A stretch of DNA of 64,000 nucleotides from Prunus persica (Eukaryota > Streptophyta > Magnoliopsida > Rosales > Rosaceae). Where the stretch lies: NCBI RefSeq assembly GCF_000346465.2, contig NC_034012.1, forward strand, positions 23,655,429 to 23,719,428. Direction: 5' to 3'. This document shows, piece by piece, positions 44,498 to 54,483 of the stretch. Made by a program: the position numbers and the translations under genes. Position 1 is the first letter of the stretch. Every line of letters begins with the position of its first letter. The notes under the pieces are model-generated. The model made no database searches. It saw only the letters and a program-made list of their open reading frames with translations, and was not told the origin of the DNA.

Positions 44498-45185
44498 AGC
44501 TCTAATGAAGGCATATAAGTGATGACAAATGTTGTGAAAGCCTGTGATTAGATATCATAAACTAAAGCTTAGGCTTGTTTGCTACGAGAACAATTCGCTC
44601 GCTTCTATGAACAAAAAGGTTTTTATGGTTCACTAGAGGCTCAAATAGATGCTATGATTATGGATCTCATTGATTAGTGGTCAACATATGGTGCAGAAAC
44701 AATAGAATTATCAAAGGTTGCTAAAAAGGTATAAATTTAATTTCAATATTTTTTAATTATTATTTTTTATCTTAAATAATTATATATATATTAACAAATG
44801 ATAAAGGTGTTGGCTCAACCGATATCAAGTTCATTTGTGGAAAGAATTTGGAGTCCATATTCTTACATCCATAATGTTAAGAGAAACTAGCAGAATTTTG
44901 CAATAGCTGATCAATTGGTTTATACCCATTCCAGTATCTGTCTCCAATCACGTTTCAGTGAGAGTTACAAAGATGAGCCTTTCAAGAAATGAGATATTGA
45001 TCTAGAATCCTCTTTTTTAGATGACTGCTATAAAATTGGAGGAAATGAGATGGAAAGGGTTGGAGGGCGATTATGCAAGTGTTCACAACCAAGCATCATC
45101 CTCACCATCCTCTATGCCCAGTCACTTTTCTCTTGGAGGGAGCTCAAGCACAAGGACTAGTGCAAAAGCGAAGGAAAAATGACCA
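44498..45185 (+). pseudogene. hAT-superfamily transposase C-terminal relic
   Basis: Blocks in the right order for the C-terminus of plant hAT transposases are LARFYEQKGFYGSLEA followed by a spliceable intron (about 44731-44807), KVLAQPISSSFVERIWSPYS, YIHNVKRN, and FAIADQLVYTHSSICLQSRF with SESYKDEPFKK. These are the dimerisation-domain words. Stops after LID, KRN and FKK show that it is dead. The N-terminal zinc finger and RNase-H-like part are not in the neighbourhood. Confidence 0.75.
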
Positions 45186-45424
45186 GTTGGCTAAAGTTGC
45201 TATTTTTTAATTTTAAGTATTCTCAATTTCCGTTTTGTTTGGTTTGAAGTTTCAACAATAAACTTTAATTTATGTTCCTACATGCAATTTTAATTATGAA
45301 CATATTTATTTTATGAATAAGTGGTTTTTTATTTATTCAATCAGTTATGTATTTTATTTGTTTAATGTATTAAAAGAACTGTGACTTTCCTTCTTTCCTA
45401 GCAATTCTTGAACAGTTCCGTTCT

Positions 45425-45885
45425 TTTGGACTCCAGGATCTAAGGAAGTTTTGGTCACTCACCCTTGGATCTAATATAAGGGCTGAAAAAAAAACTTATT
45501 TAAATATCAATATGTCATTATTTTATTACTTTTAGTGTACAAAATATTAATTTAACTTAAACAAAAACAAAAGCTTAAAAAAAGAAAAAATCACTCCAAC
45601 ACGCTCTCTCTCAGAAAACCAAGAACATGTTCTTCCTCCATTGTCGTTCACAACTACCTTCAACTCCGGTGTTGCAAACGAAAATCAAGAATACGTGTCG
45701 TTTAAGATTCACTCTAATTCCTATTGGTTATCTATGTCATCTTTTATTTTACTGTAATAAAAATAAAAATAAAAATAAAAGATGACATATTGATATTTAA
45801 ACCAATTTCTTCTCAACCGTTAGATTAGATCTAATAGTAGGTAACCACAATTTCCTTGGACCATAGGGTCCAGGAGAAAAAGACT
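45425..45885. mobile_element. MITE-like inverted-repeat element, about 0.46 kb
   Basis: The left sequence reads GGACTCCAGGATCTAAGGAA, then GGATCTAATATAAGGG, then TTTAAATATCAATATGTCAT. The right sequence is its inverse in the same order: ATGACATATTGATATTTAAA, then TTAGATCTAATAG, then TTCCTTGGACCATAGGGTCC. The inner 20-bp arm at 45500-45519 and 45783-45802 is perfect. The exact ends and target duplication were not resolved. Confidence 0.7.
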
Positions 45886-47429
45886 AAATTGTTGAAACTA
45901 GAAGCAATACTTTTACTATATGGACACACCCACCCACCCAATCTCTTATACGTTCTCCTTAGAGCACTTCCACCCATTTGTCATGGCAAAGAGTAAGGGC
46001 AAGTAAGAGCGGTTAAGTTTACTTGAATAGTTGTTGTGTCTACCCAAGTGCAAGTAGTCGCACGTGGTAATAATCTAGGAAGTCCAAGTATCGTATCCTC
46101 AAGGAGAAGGAAGGTAAATGTCTGCACACAAAGAAATAATTAAAAGTACCAAAATAAAAGTGACAAGCAATTTGAAAAAGTAATTTGATTTGAGTGTTGT
46201 AGAGATTGAGTTTAAAAACGAAATATCAATAATGAAAATGCTAAGGCATCAAGGTTCAATTCTTTAAGCAAAATATGTTTCATGCTCTTTAATCCAAATT
46301 ATAACTCGATTAAAATTATCATTGAGAAACTTTAACCGGAAGATAAAGAAATTAAAATTAATTTAATTTTTCAATGTTATCTTTTATTAATGATTGTTCA
46401 AAAAAAAAATGCTTAATATCTAATTTTTTTAATTTAAAAGTATGCTAAGTCAGTTCTTAACATTGAGAAAAATATAATTGAACTCATGAAAAGATAGTAG
46501 CACTTAACATCAATCAAAATAAAAGGATATGAAAATATTGAATAACCAAAAATAAAAGAATTTAGCAATTCATACTGTATATTGGATTAAAGAACAATTC
46601 ACAAACTTACTCAAAGGACATTCCCTTTAGCCTTAGTTAGAGTTCTAGCAACTCATTACAAAGAAAAACATAACTGAATTTTTAATGAAATGGATAAAGA
46701 AATCTGTTGTAGTCCCTTGCCAAATAAGTTGATGGGTGATTTATAATCAATGAGGTGAGTGGAAAGTTAATACATTCATGGTGGGTAATGAAAGGTTTAA
46801 GTGAGAGATTAATTGGATTAAACATGTGTTAATGATGGAGAGTTAGTAGAAAAGAAATAACGGTGAGGTAGTCGGCGTTAAATGGCTATGAATGACATGA
46901 AATAGGCTTTTTAGCTTCAACGGTTTTGTTTCTCTTCTCCTTTTTTACTTCTCTTTATAACCACAATAATCCCACAATCAATTCTTCAATAAAATCCGTC
47001 AGCAATTCTCTGCACATGGCTTGAACTTGGACAAATATATATCTTCATATTTTGGCTTTTCAACTTCCTACAAAAGATAAATTCACCTAATAAGTTCACC
47101 AAATTAATACAGAAAATTCATAAATCCAATTAGTGAGAATGAAATGTAACAGCAAGTGAAATTATCTTTATTAAGCCAAGTTTATATAATAAAGTCTCTA
47201 AAATAATATTTAAAAAAATGTAATTTGAGACTCCCATCAATAGTATACGACCTAGCAATTTTTTTGGTACTTTTTCACCCATTGCCATGACAACCTAAGG
47301 GCAATTACTATTACATAGGATTAATTTTATTTATATGTATGAGATTAATAAATAAAAATTTGATAGGTATGTATAAAATATTTGAAATTTTTTGATAATT
47401 TTTCAGATTTTTCTTTTTTCTTTTTTATG
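45886..47429. other. repeat-like intergenic DNA, no gene
   Basis: The block TGTCTACCCAAGTGCAAGTA, then GTCGCACGTGGTAATAATCT and AGTATCGTATCCTC near 46035-46100, is wording I know from non-coding parts of plant LTR-type repeats. Class is not certain. The remaining AT-rich DNA shows nothing recognisable. Confidence 0.4.
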
Positions 47430-47685
47430 TTAATTATATTTTTGGTCATTGGAGTTTGAGTCGAAATCAAATTTTGTCGTTGTGATTTCAAATTTTCCTA
47501 ATTTCGTCAAACGTAGTTGCAGCAGTTAACAAGTCCAATTCATCAATTCCGTAATTTGCTTAATTAAAAAAATATTCAATATGAAATTAAAATAATTAAC
47601 TTAAAATAAACATTATCTAAAAGAAATATAAAAAAAATGTAACAACAATTAAAACCATTAATCCCGACCGAATCCCCCCAGCCCA

Positions 47686-47874
47686 TGATAACAGAAGAGA
47701 GATTTGGAAAATAAGGGAAGAAGAAGACTGAGAAACAGAGAGAATGTATTAAGAATTTCTGTATGATTATTCACTGAATCAATATTACAATGCATAGTTC
47801 AGCTTATATACAATTGTAACTAACAGCCAATGCTTAACAAACTAACACGTGAATAGCACGTGGGTATTCTAACA
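47686..47874 (-). repeat. 3' LTR of the copia element
   Basis: This 189-bp LTR starts TGATAACAGAAG on the plus strand and ends TTCTAACA. It appears identical to 52489-52677. Adjacent on the inner side, reading the minus strand, is GAGGGGGAATGATAG, the probable polypurine tract near 47903-47917, overlapping the end of pol. Confidence 0.92.
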
Positions 47875-47898
47875 ATACTAAGCTAATGTATTCATCTA

Positions 47899-50800
47899 TC
47901 ATTCCCCCTCAAATCCAGTTGGGTTCCCAAGCCGCAAATTACCACAATGCTTTGTGAAGAGTGGACTGTGTAACCCTTTTGTAAATATGTCTGCAACATG
48001 TTCATCTGTTGGAATATACTGCATGGAGAGATCTCTTCTTTGTACTCTTTCTCTAACAAAATGAAAGTCTATATCAAGATGTTTAATCCGTGAGTGATAT
48101 ACAGGATTAGAACTCAATGCTAGAGCAGAAAGGTTGTCACAATGTATAGTAGGAGGCTGAGGGAGAAACACTTTCAAATCAAGCAGAACTTGTCTGATCC
48201 ATGCCAAATCTGCTGTTGTATGAGCTAATGCTCTATATTCTGCTTCGGTTGAACTCCTGGAGACTGAGTTCTGTTTCTTAGATTGCCAAGAGATAGGATT
48301 ATGGCCTAAGAAAGCCACAAAACCAGTGGTGGATCGTCTAGTGTTAATATCTGCTGCCCAATCTGCATCACTGTAGGCATTAAGTTCCCAAGCACCACTA
48401 GTAAAGGTAAGTCCATGATCCAAGGTACCTTGAAGATAGCGTAAAATCCTCTTAACTAACTGAAAATGTAGCTCTGAAGGAGTTGTCATAAACTGACATA
48501 CTGTGTTAACATCATAAGAGATTTCAGGTCTGGTAAATGTTAAATACTGTAATGCACCAACAATGCTTCTGTAGATTGTAGGATCAGCCAAAGCATCACC
48601 TTCAGTCTGTAACAATTGACCATGTGGTTTACAAGGGGTAGGACAAGATCGGCATGAACTCAGACCAGCCTTAGCAAGCAAATCTTTTGCATATTTAGCC
48701 TGGTTAACAAAAATATCTCCAGCTGTATTATAAGAAATCTGTAATCCTAAGAAATATTTCAACTTCCCCATATCTTTCATATCAAAAGCTGAGCTTAACT
48801 CATCAACAACTTCTTGCACCAAAGCCACCTTTGAACCAGTCAATATTATATCATCCACATATAAGAGAAGGATCACAATATCTGAACCTAGATGCTTCAC
48901 AAATAAGCTAGGGTCAGAATGAGATGATGCAAAACCAATGGCTGGAAGATAACCTGTGAATTTGGCATTCCAAGCCCTTGGAGCTTGCCTAAGACCATAA
49001 AGAGACTTTCGTAACTTGCAAACATAACTGAGATGTTTTGGATCCTCAAAACCTTGTGGCTGACGCATATAGACTTCTTCCTCAAGATCACCGTGTAAAA
49101 ACGCGTTCTTAACATCAAGTTGACGAAGTGACCATCGATTCATCGCTGCAATACTTAATATCAACCTTACTATGGTGTGTCTGACCACAGGGCTAAAAGT
49201 TTCACTGAAATCCAGTCCAGGAGCTTGGCTAAAGCCTTGGGCAACTAATCTGGCCTTATATCTAGCCAAAGTACCATCTGAGTTTTTCTTAATTCGATAT
49301 ACCCATCGACATCCGACAATATTTTTATGAACTGGCTTAGGAACTAACTCCCAAGTACCCTGAGCATGTAATGCCTCAATTTCGTCCTTCATAGCTTGAA
49401 TCCAAAGAATAGATTGAGAAGCAACCTTATAAGTGGCTGGTTCAATAACATCATGTATAACAGGAAGAGTGGTATAATAACACTGATAATCTTCAAACTG
49501 TTTAGACTTAACAATACCTGCCTTTGATCTAGTCTGCATAGTATGAGTGTTAAAAGGAGGAGACACAGAACTAGAGACAACAGGGGAGACAGGCAAGAGA
49601 ACTTGTAGTTGCTGATCATTAATCACAGATAAGACAGAATCACTGGAAGACAAAGCAGGATTCTCAGGAGATTCTAAAGAAGGAATAGAAACATTCTGTA
49701 AGCTATGATTTTGTGAAGAAACAGGTGGAGAAGATACAGAACCGGATATAGCACTAGGATTTAAAGCATGTATACATGGAGGAAGTGAAACACAAACTGG
49801 TAAAGACTGGGGCTTGGAAGAGCATGAAACTGGAACGGAATCTGCTGAGATGGAATGAGACTTAAAAGGAAAAACAGATTCATCATGAATGACATGTCTG
49901 GAAACAACAAACCTTGAGGTGGATCTATTGTAACAAATGACCCCTTTATAACCTGGAGAATATCCCATAAAAACACATTGAGCTGTTCTTGGCTGAAGCT
50001 TATGTTCATTATAAGGTCTGATATATGGGTAAACTGCAGTACCAAAAATCCTAAGAGACTTGATATCAGGAGCCTTGCCATGCAAGCTTTGAAAAGGAGA
50101 CTGGTATCTTAAAACCGAACTAGGCATAAGATTGATGAGATAAGCAGCATGAGCAACCGAATGAAACCAGAACTGATCAGGAAGAGCAGAAGCAACAAGT
50201 AAAGTAAGAGCAGTTTCAATAATATGGCGATTCTTCCTCTCTGCCAAACCATTTTGCTGAGGGGTGTATGGACAAGAGACCCGATGAATTATCCCTTTTG
50301 AATCCAAAAAAGAAGAAAATTGCCTACTAATGAACTCACCACCCCCATCACTTTGAAAATACTGAATAGTAGCTTTAAACTGATTAGTGACAAGAGCATA
50401 GAACTTGAGAAACTCTTCAAACACTCCAGATTTATTAAACAGTGGATAAAGCCACAAGTAACCAGTACACTCATCAATGAAACTAACATAGTATCTAAAA
50501 CCATCTATGGATTTTTGTCGGGAAGGACCCCATACATCACTGTGTATCCTCTGAAAGGGAACAGTAGACTTAACATGATCCTTAGGAAAAGACAGCTTGT
50601 GCATTTTACCATGTAAACAAGCAGTACATAATGCTTGAGAACTATCAACAGAAACAGATAAAGCAGAATCTTGAAGCATTCTTTGCACAACGGTATTTGT
50701 TGGATGTCCTAACCTTTGATGCCAGATAGAGACGTTGACATGTTGTCCAAGATATGCAACTGGAGCTGAAGAAATAGAAGAAACACCTCGAGATCTTTGA

Positions 50801-51570
50801 GAAGCAGAAAAAGGAATGGAATATAAACCTTGATTACTCTTGCCTTGAAGAAGAATTGCCTTGGTTATCTTGTCCTGTATATAAAAGCTAGAGACGTCAA
50901 ATGTGATAAAACAATTATTGTCTTTACACAATTGATGGACGGATAATAGATTCGCTTTGAGCTTAGGAACATGCAAAACAGACGGAAGATGTAGTGAAGG
51001 AGATTGGGCACAAGAAATAGTAGCAGTGCCAAGATTCTGAATAGTCAAACCTGCCCCATTGCCAACAGTAACATTCTCATCAACATTACAAGGAGTCACA
51101 TGATCCAATTGAGAGGAATTGCCAACCATATGATGAGAAGCACCACTATCAGCAATCCAGACATGCTCAGGAGAGAAAGAAGTCTGAGCAGTCATAGCAG
51201 TCAGAGAAGAAGGAGGTGCGTGGCCCTGAAATGAGTAGTTTGACCTGTGGAAACAATCAAGTGCACCATGTCCACGTTTGCCACAGATTTGGCATTCAAC
51301 AACATTAGGAGTAGAAGAAGAGGAATTGGCATTGGCATGACGAAAATAGCAATTAGCAGCTGTATGTCCACGCTTGCTGCAAATTTGACACTCAGGCACC
51401 ACATGAGATCGATAAGAAGGAGAACCTCCAGGAAAACCAGAAGTACTACCGCCCCGAAACTGAGAAGAGGCATGGCGACCACCATTAAACCTTCCACGAC
51501 CAGAGGAATGTGCAGAAAAACCTCGAGAACCAGAGGCACGAGAAAAAGAACTTTGCTGACCACCAAAAGA
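47899..51570 (-). CDS. copia pol (zinc knuckles-PR-IN-RT-RH), open downstream of one in-frame UAG
   Basis: This is the same frame as gag and is open from the UAG at 51571-51573 to the stop at 47899; the first ATG after the stop is at 51402 (1167 codons). Two CCHC knuckles are visible (CQICSKRGHTAANC and CQICGKRGHGALDC), then the aspartic protease motif WIADSGASHHM. Next come the GAG-pre-integrase WHQRLGHP...CTACLHGK, integrase (SDVWGPS, SDGGGEF, PQQNGLAERKNRHI), and RT with CRWVYRIKKN, LDVKNAFLHGDL and YVDD near residue 848 from 51402. RNase H follows with SDADWA, SSTEAEYRAL and the usual HIDIDFHF-type block as HLDIDFHF, ending in ADIFTKGL. Every catalytic motif is present. It would be translated with gag only by readthrough of the UAG, or in copies without it. 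Confidence 0.92.
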   Translation of the reverse strand, partial: SFGGQQSSFSRASGSRGFSAHSSGRGRFNGGRHASSQFRGGSTSGFPGGSPSYRSHVVPECQICSKRGHTAANCYFRHANANSSSSTPNVVECQICGKRGHGALDCFHRSNYSFQGHAPPSSLTAMTAQTSFSPEHVWIADSGASHHMVGNSSQLDHVTPCNVDENVTVGNGAGLTIQNLGTATISCAQSPSLHLPSVLHVPKLKANLLSVHQLCKDNNCFITFDVSSFYIQDKITKAILLQGKSNQGLYSIPFSASQRSRGVSSISSAPVAYLGQHVNVSIWHQRLGHPTNTVVQRMLQDSALSVSVDSSQALCTACLHGKMHKLSFPKDHVKSTVPFQRIHSDVWGPSRQKSIDGFRYYVSFIDECTGYLWLYPLFNKSGVFEEFLKFYALVTNQFKATIQYFQSDGGGEFISRQFSSFLDSKGIIHRVSCPYTPQQNGLAERKNRHIIETALTLLVASALPDQFWFHSVAHAAYLINLMPSSVLRYQSPFQSLHGKAPDIKSLRIFGTAVYPYIRPYNEHKLQPRTAQCVFMGYSPGYKGVICYNRSTSRFVVSRHVIHDESVFPFKSHSISADSVPVSCSSKPQSLPVCVSLPPCIHALNPSAISGSVSSPPVSSQNHSLQNVSIPSLESPENPALSSSDSVLSVINDQQLQVLLPVSPVVSSSVSPPFNTHTMQTRSKAGIVKSKQFEDYQCYYTTLPVIHDVIEPATYKVASQSILWIQAMKDEIEALHAQGTWELVPKPVHKNIVGCRWVYRIKKNSDGTLARYKARLVAQGFSQAPGLDFSETFSPVVRHTIVRLILSIAAMNRWSLRQLDVKNAFLHGDLEEEVYMRQPQGFEDPKHLSYVCKLRKSLYGLRQAPRAWNAKFTGYLPAIGFASSHSDPSLFVKHLGSDIVILLLYVDDIILTGSKVALVQEVVDELSSAFDMKDMGKLKYFLGLQISYNTAGDIFVNQAKYAKDLLAKAGLSSCRSCPTPCKPHGQLLQTEGDALADPTIYRSIVGALQYLTFTRPEISYDVNTVCQFMTTPSELHFQLVKRILRYLQGTLDHGLTFTSGAWELNAYSDADWAADINTRRSTTGFVAFLGHNPISWQSKKQNSVSRSSTEAEYRALAHTTADLAWIRQVLLDLKVFLPQPPTIHCDNLSALALSSNPVYHSRIKHLDIDFHFVRERVQRRDLSMQYIPTDEHVADIFTKGLHSPLFTKHCGNLRLGNPTGFEGE

Positions 51571-52314
51571 CTAAACATGTGGCAAAGGCTCAGAAGGTGT
51601 ACGTAAAATACCCTGTCCAGATGACACAGAGGAACCTTGAGCACAAGAGGAATTAACCGCATATAACGCAGTATGATGAACAATACGAGCCTCAGCAGTT
51701 TGTTCTGCAGCAAGAAGCTGTGCTCTGAAATCCTTGAGAGACAAAGGAGTATCTCGTGCAATCAAGACAGTCTTGATTATGTCATATTCGGGAGGTAAGC
51801 CATTCAAAGCAGTAATAACGAAATCATCATCAGAAATCTTGATACCAGCAGCATTCAGTTGATCTCGAAGATGTTTGAGACGAAGCAAGAATCGCTCGAT
51901 GGAATCTCCACCTTTCTGCGCAGTTTGCAACTCAGTTTTGAGATGGTTGATCCGAGCGCGAGAAACTGAAGCATAGCGATCAGAGAGATTAATCCAAGCA
52001 TCGCGAGCCGTTTTGCAGCCAATGACGTATTCAAGCGCCTCATCAGACAGAGAAGCAATGCGTAAACTCAAAAGTGCCTTATCAGTACGAATCCACTCCT
52101 TATAAGCAGTGGTAAGCTCAGAAGTTTCGCCTTCCTCATCAACAATGGCGAATTTAGGAGGTGAAATCGAAGAACCATCGAAATGCCCAAAAAGCTCGTA
52201 GCCTTGAAGCACAGATTCAATATGATAACTCCACTTTAAGAAGTTATCATCAGCAAGACGAATTGTAAGGAGGCCAAGAAGACTCTCAATTTTGAGAAAA
52301 GAAGAAGAAGCCAT
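51571..52314 (-). CDS. copia gag (capsid part)
   Basis: 247 codons start MASSSFLKIESLLGLLTIRL at 52314 and end in TAG at 51571-51573. The body is the helical capsid-like domain of copia gag, with the familiar LSDRYASVSRARINHLKTEL and LLRLKHLRDQLNAAG stretches and ALNGLPPEYD. The stop falls directly before a Gly/Ser/Arg-rich linker (SFGGQQ..., RGFSAHSSGRGRF in the same frame) that leads to the zinc knuckles. So this codon splits a normally continuous gag-pol frame between capsid and nucleocapsid. Confidence 0.9.
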   Translation of the reverse strand: MASSSFLKIESLLGLLTIRLADDNFLKWSYHIESVLQGYELFGHFDGSSISPPKFAIVDEEGETSELTTAYKEWIRTDKALLSLRIASLSDEALEYVIGCKTARDAWINLSDRYASVSRARINHLKTELQTAQKGGDSIERFLLRLKHLRDQLNAAGIKISDDDFVITALNGLPPEYDIIKTVLIARDTPLSLKDFRAQLLAAEQTAEARIVHHTALYAVNSSCAQGSSVSSGQGILRTPSEPLPHV

Positions 52315-52475
52315 GAAGAAATTAGGGTTTTAGAAAAAATGTGGATTCGAAGAAATGAAAAAAAACTGAGAAATCTGAGAAAGCTGAGAATTAGGAATTG
52401 CAGAGAGAGAAGAACAAGACAGAGGAAGGAAGCGGAGAGAGAGAAGCGGAATAGCAGATCTGGATCACCACCATG

Positions 52476-52488
52476 GGCGCTGATACCA
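52476..52488 (-). promoter_or_regulatory. primer-binding site of the copia element
   Basis: Directly inside the 5' LTR the minus strand reads TGGTATCAGCGCC, matching the 3' end of initiator methionine tRNA (TGGTATCAGAGC in most copia elements) with one mismatch. It would prime minus-strand DNA synthesis. Confidence 0.85.
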
Positions 52489-52677
52489 TGATAACAGAAG
52501 AGAGATTTGGAAAATAAGGGAAGAAGAAGACTGAGAAACAGAGAGAATGTATTAAGAATTTCTGTATGATTATTCACTGAATCAATATTACAATGCATAG
52601 TTCAGCTTATATACAATTGTAACTAACAGCCAATGCTTAACAAACTAACACGTGAATAGCACGTGGGTATTCTAACA
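52489..52677 (-). repeat. 5' LTR of the copia element
   Basis: 189 bp, apparently identical to 47686-47874. In element orientation it starts TGTTAGAATACC; it contains ACAATTGTATATAAGCTGAA, where TATATAAG would be the TATA box. Transcription of gag-pol would begin here. Confidence 0.92.
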
Positions 52678-53530
52678 ATATCACCAACCCCACCCCATAC
52701 CCAGCATCTCCGCCGCCCCATCCTTCTTCTTCCTCCTCCCACCCACACACCAAAGTTCTACTCTATCTCTCTCTCACGGCCTCCATCACCTCTGACGAAA
52801 CTCAGTCGTCTCCGACGAACTTGAGCTTTTTCCAGGGAATACCCAAATGCGGCAAATGAATCTACATGAATTTGTTTTCTCAGTCTACATGAATGATGAA
52901 TCTACTGGAATTTGTTTTCTCAGGGAATACTCAAATACCCGTTAATCGTGCCTCCTATGGGTATTTTTATGCTCACAAGTTTTGCTGATTATTGCTATGG
53001 GTCTTCTTTATAAACTCAAAATCTCATACTTTGGATGTTTGTGAAATTGTGATTATTACTGAACCCAAAAATTTATAAGAGTTTTGGATGTCTACGGCTA
53101 TGAGTAATTCCTGAATTTGATGGATGAGAGCGAACAAAACACAAGCTTTTATCTCTGTAACCCATCAAAATGTTATAGATTTTGGATTTCTCATAGTTCC
53201 TCCATTTAAAGAAATGTATACAACATAATCAATTATTTTGCACTCCAAAGTGTGTATTTTCTGGGAGTGTTTGATGAGGAGAGAGAAGGAGATATTGAGA
53301 TGTTCTCATGTGGGAGGAGGTAGTCGATCCGCGGTGGGGATAGGAAGAGAGAGAGGTAGTGATAATTTTCTTTTGATTTATTTATTTGATTTATTAAATA
53401 TTAAATATTTTTTAATTAAACAAACTGATGGACTGCTGCAATTACGGTGACAAAATTGAAAAAATTGAAATTATGGTCATCAAATTTGATTTCGAGCCAA
53501 AATTCAATGACAAAAATTGTAATTAATCCG

Positions 53531-54483
53531 TTTATCTTTGCTGAGGTCAGTGCCTATCTAGTCTTGGGCCTTATCCGGACTGGATGTCACTGTTGGAGCT
53601 GATTTTGGGAGACCGGAGGCCTTTTGCCTGGGCTAGTTTGTACGCCGGAATTACTCTTACGCCTATTCATTTATTGCAAAATTCTACGCTATCCATTTAT
53701 CGCGAAATTCTGTAATAAGTCTTCCATATATGGACCTTGGAAACGGACCACACATCTCAACAACACGTACACATATTCCAAAAAGTGTAATTGATATTGA
53801 AAGAATTTGATAACATCAAATAATCCAACGGCTGAAACTATGTCACTTGAAGACCATATAAATACGGACCTTATTATAGAACAACTCTCCATTTATCACA
53901 CATCCCACCTCTTCGAATCTATTTCGTCCAAAAAATTCCTCTCCGAACCCTATATCTTCCCTCCCCTTATGCCAAGAGACCCAGAATCAAACGTGGGCTC
54001 ATCAGCTATAGCACTCTCCCCCGTGCCCTCGATTGCTCGTGTGCTGTCGGCGGTCAGGTACTGTTCTGTAGCAGCGACGTCGTCTATCAGGTACTGTTCT
54101 CTCCTCTGGAACTGAGTCGTTAAATCTTTCGTTCCAGATCGATACCGGACCGCGAGTACGCTCGATCCAGATCGAAATTCGTAGGGGGTGAGCGAATTAG
54201 GCAACTGTGGACTAAATTTTAGTGATTTTTCACTTATTACCTCTATGTGAAGTGCGTAGTTTACAGTTCTCGTTGTCTGGGTTCTGTGAATAATAATATC
54301 TTTGCAGTCTGAATGCTTTGGGCTACAAATTAGATGTGTTCACTTTCAAATGTTTGTTTCAACACCTGTTTATGCAGTTTGCAACGTCCATTGCTCCAGT
54401 TATAAGAAGGACGAGAAGCTGCTGCTGTTATCATTTTTGTTTTTCAGACCAAGTAGGGTACATAACATTGTAGGAAGTTGAGC
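53531..54483 (+). promoter_or_regulatory. upstream region and 5' UTR of the HDC1 gene
   Basis: No other gene is recognised between the inverted-repeat element and the ATG at 54484. CATATAAATACGG at about 53855 is a plausible TATA box. Pyrimidine-rich leader sequence follows (53890-54110), with CAG|GTACTG donors near 54055 and 54090. A TTTTTCAG acceptor lies at 54440-54447, so the leader is probably spliced. These sites are inferred only. Confidence 0.45.

Larger units (their letters stand above)
47686..52677 (-). mobile_element. full-length Ty1/copia retrotransposon with identical LTRs
   Basis: The element is 4992 bp on the minus strand. Its LTRs (52489-52677 at the 5' end, 47686-47874 at the 3' end) are both 189 bp and I see no difference between them. 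Read in element orientation they start TGTTAGAATACCC and end TTCTGTTATCA. gag, protease, integrase, RT and RNase H follow in copia order. The primer-binding site and purine tract are in place. Identical LTRs mean a very recent insertion. No matching 5-bp target duplication was seen: the flanks are GCCCA on the left and ATATC on the right. Only one stop codon interrupts the coding region. Confidence 0.93.
47430..53530. mobile_element. inverted-repeat DNA element split by the copia insertion
   Basis: Left arm 47430-47530 (TTAATTATATTTTTGGTCAT, GAGTCGAAATCAAATTTTGT, GTAGTTGCAGCAGTT) is the inverse of right arm 53420-53530 (GACTGCTGCAATTACGGTGA, CAAATTTGATTTCGAGCC, CAATGACAAAAATTGTAATT). Without the copia element (47686-52677) the unit would be about 1.1 kb. 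It carries a GC-rich CCACCCACACACC-type interior and no transposase. This is probably a MULE-type or similar non-autonomous element. The target duplication was not found. Confidence 0.6.

Noticed and set aside
51201..51761. 186-codon minus-strand ORF overlapping copia gag/pol in another frame
   Set aside because: Leu/Val-rich shadow of the gag-pol frame, with no independent support.
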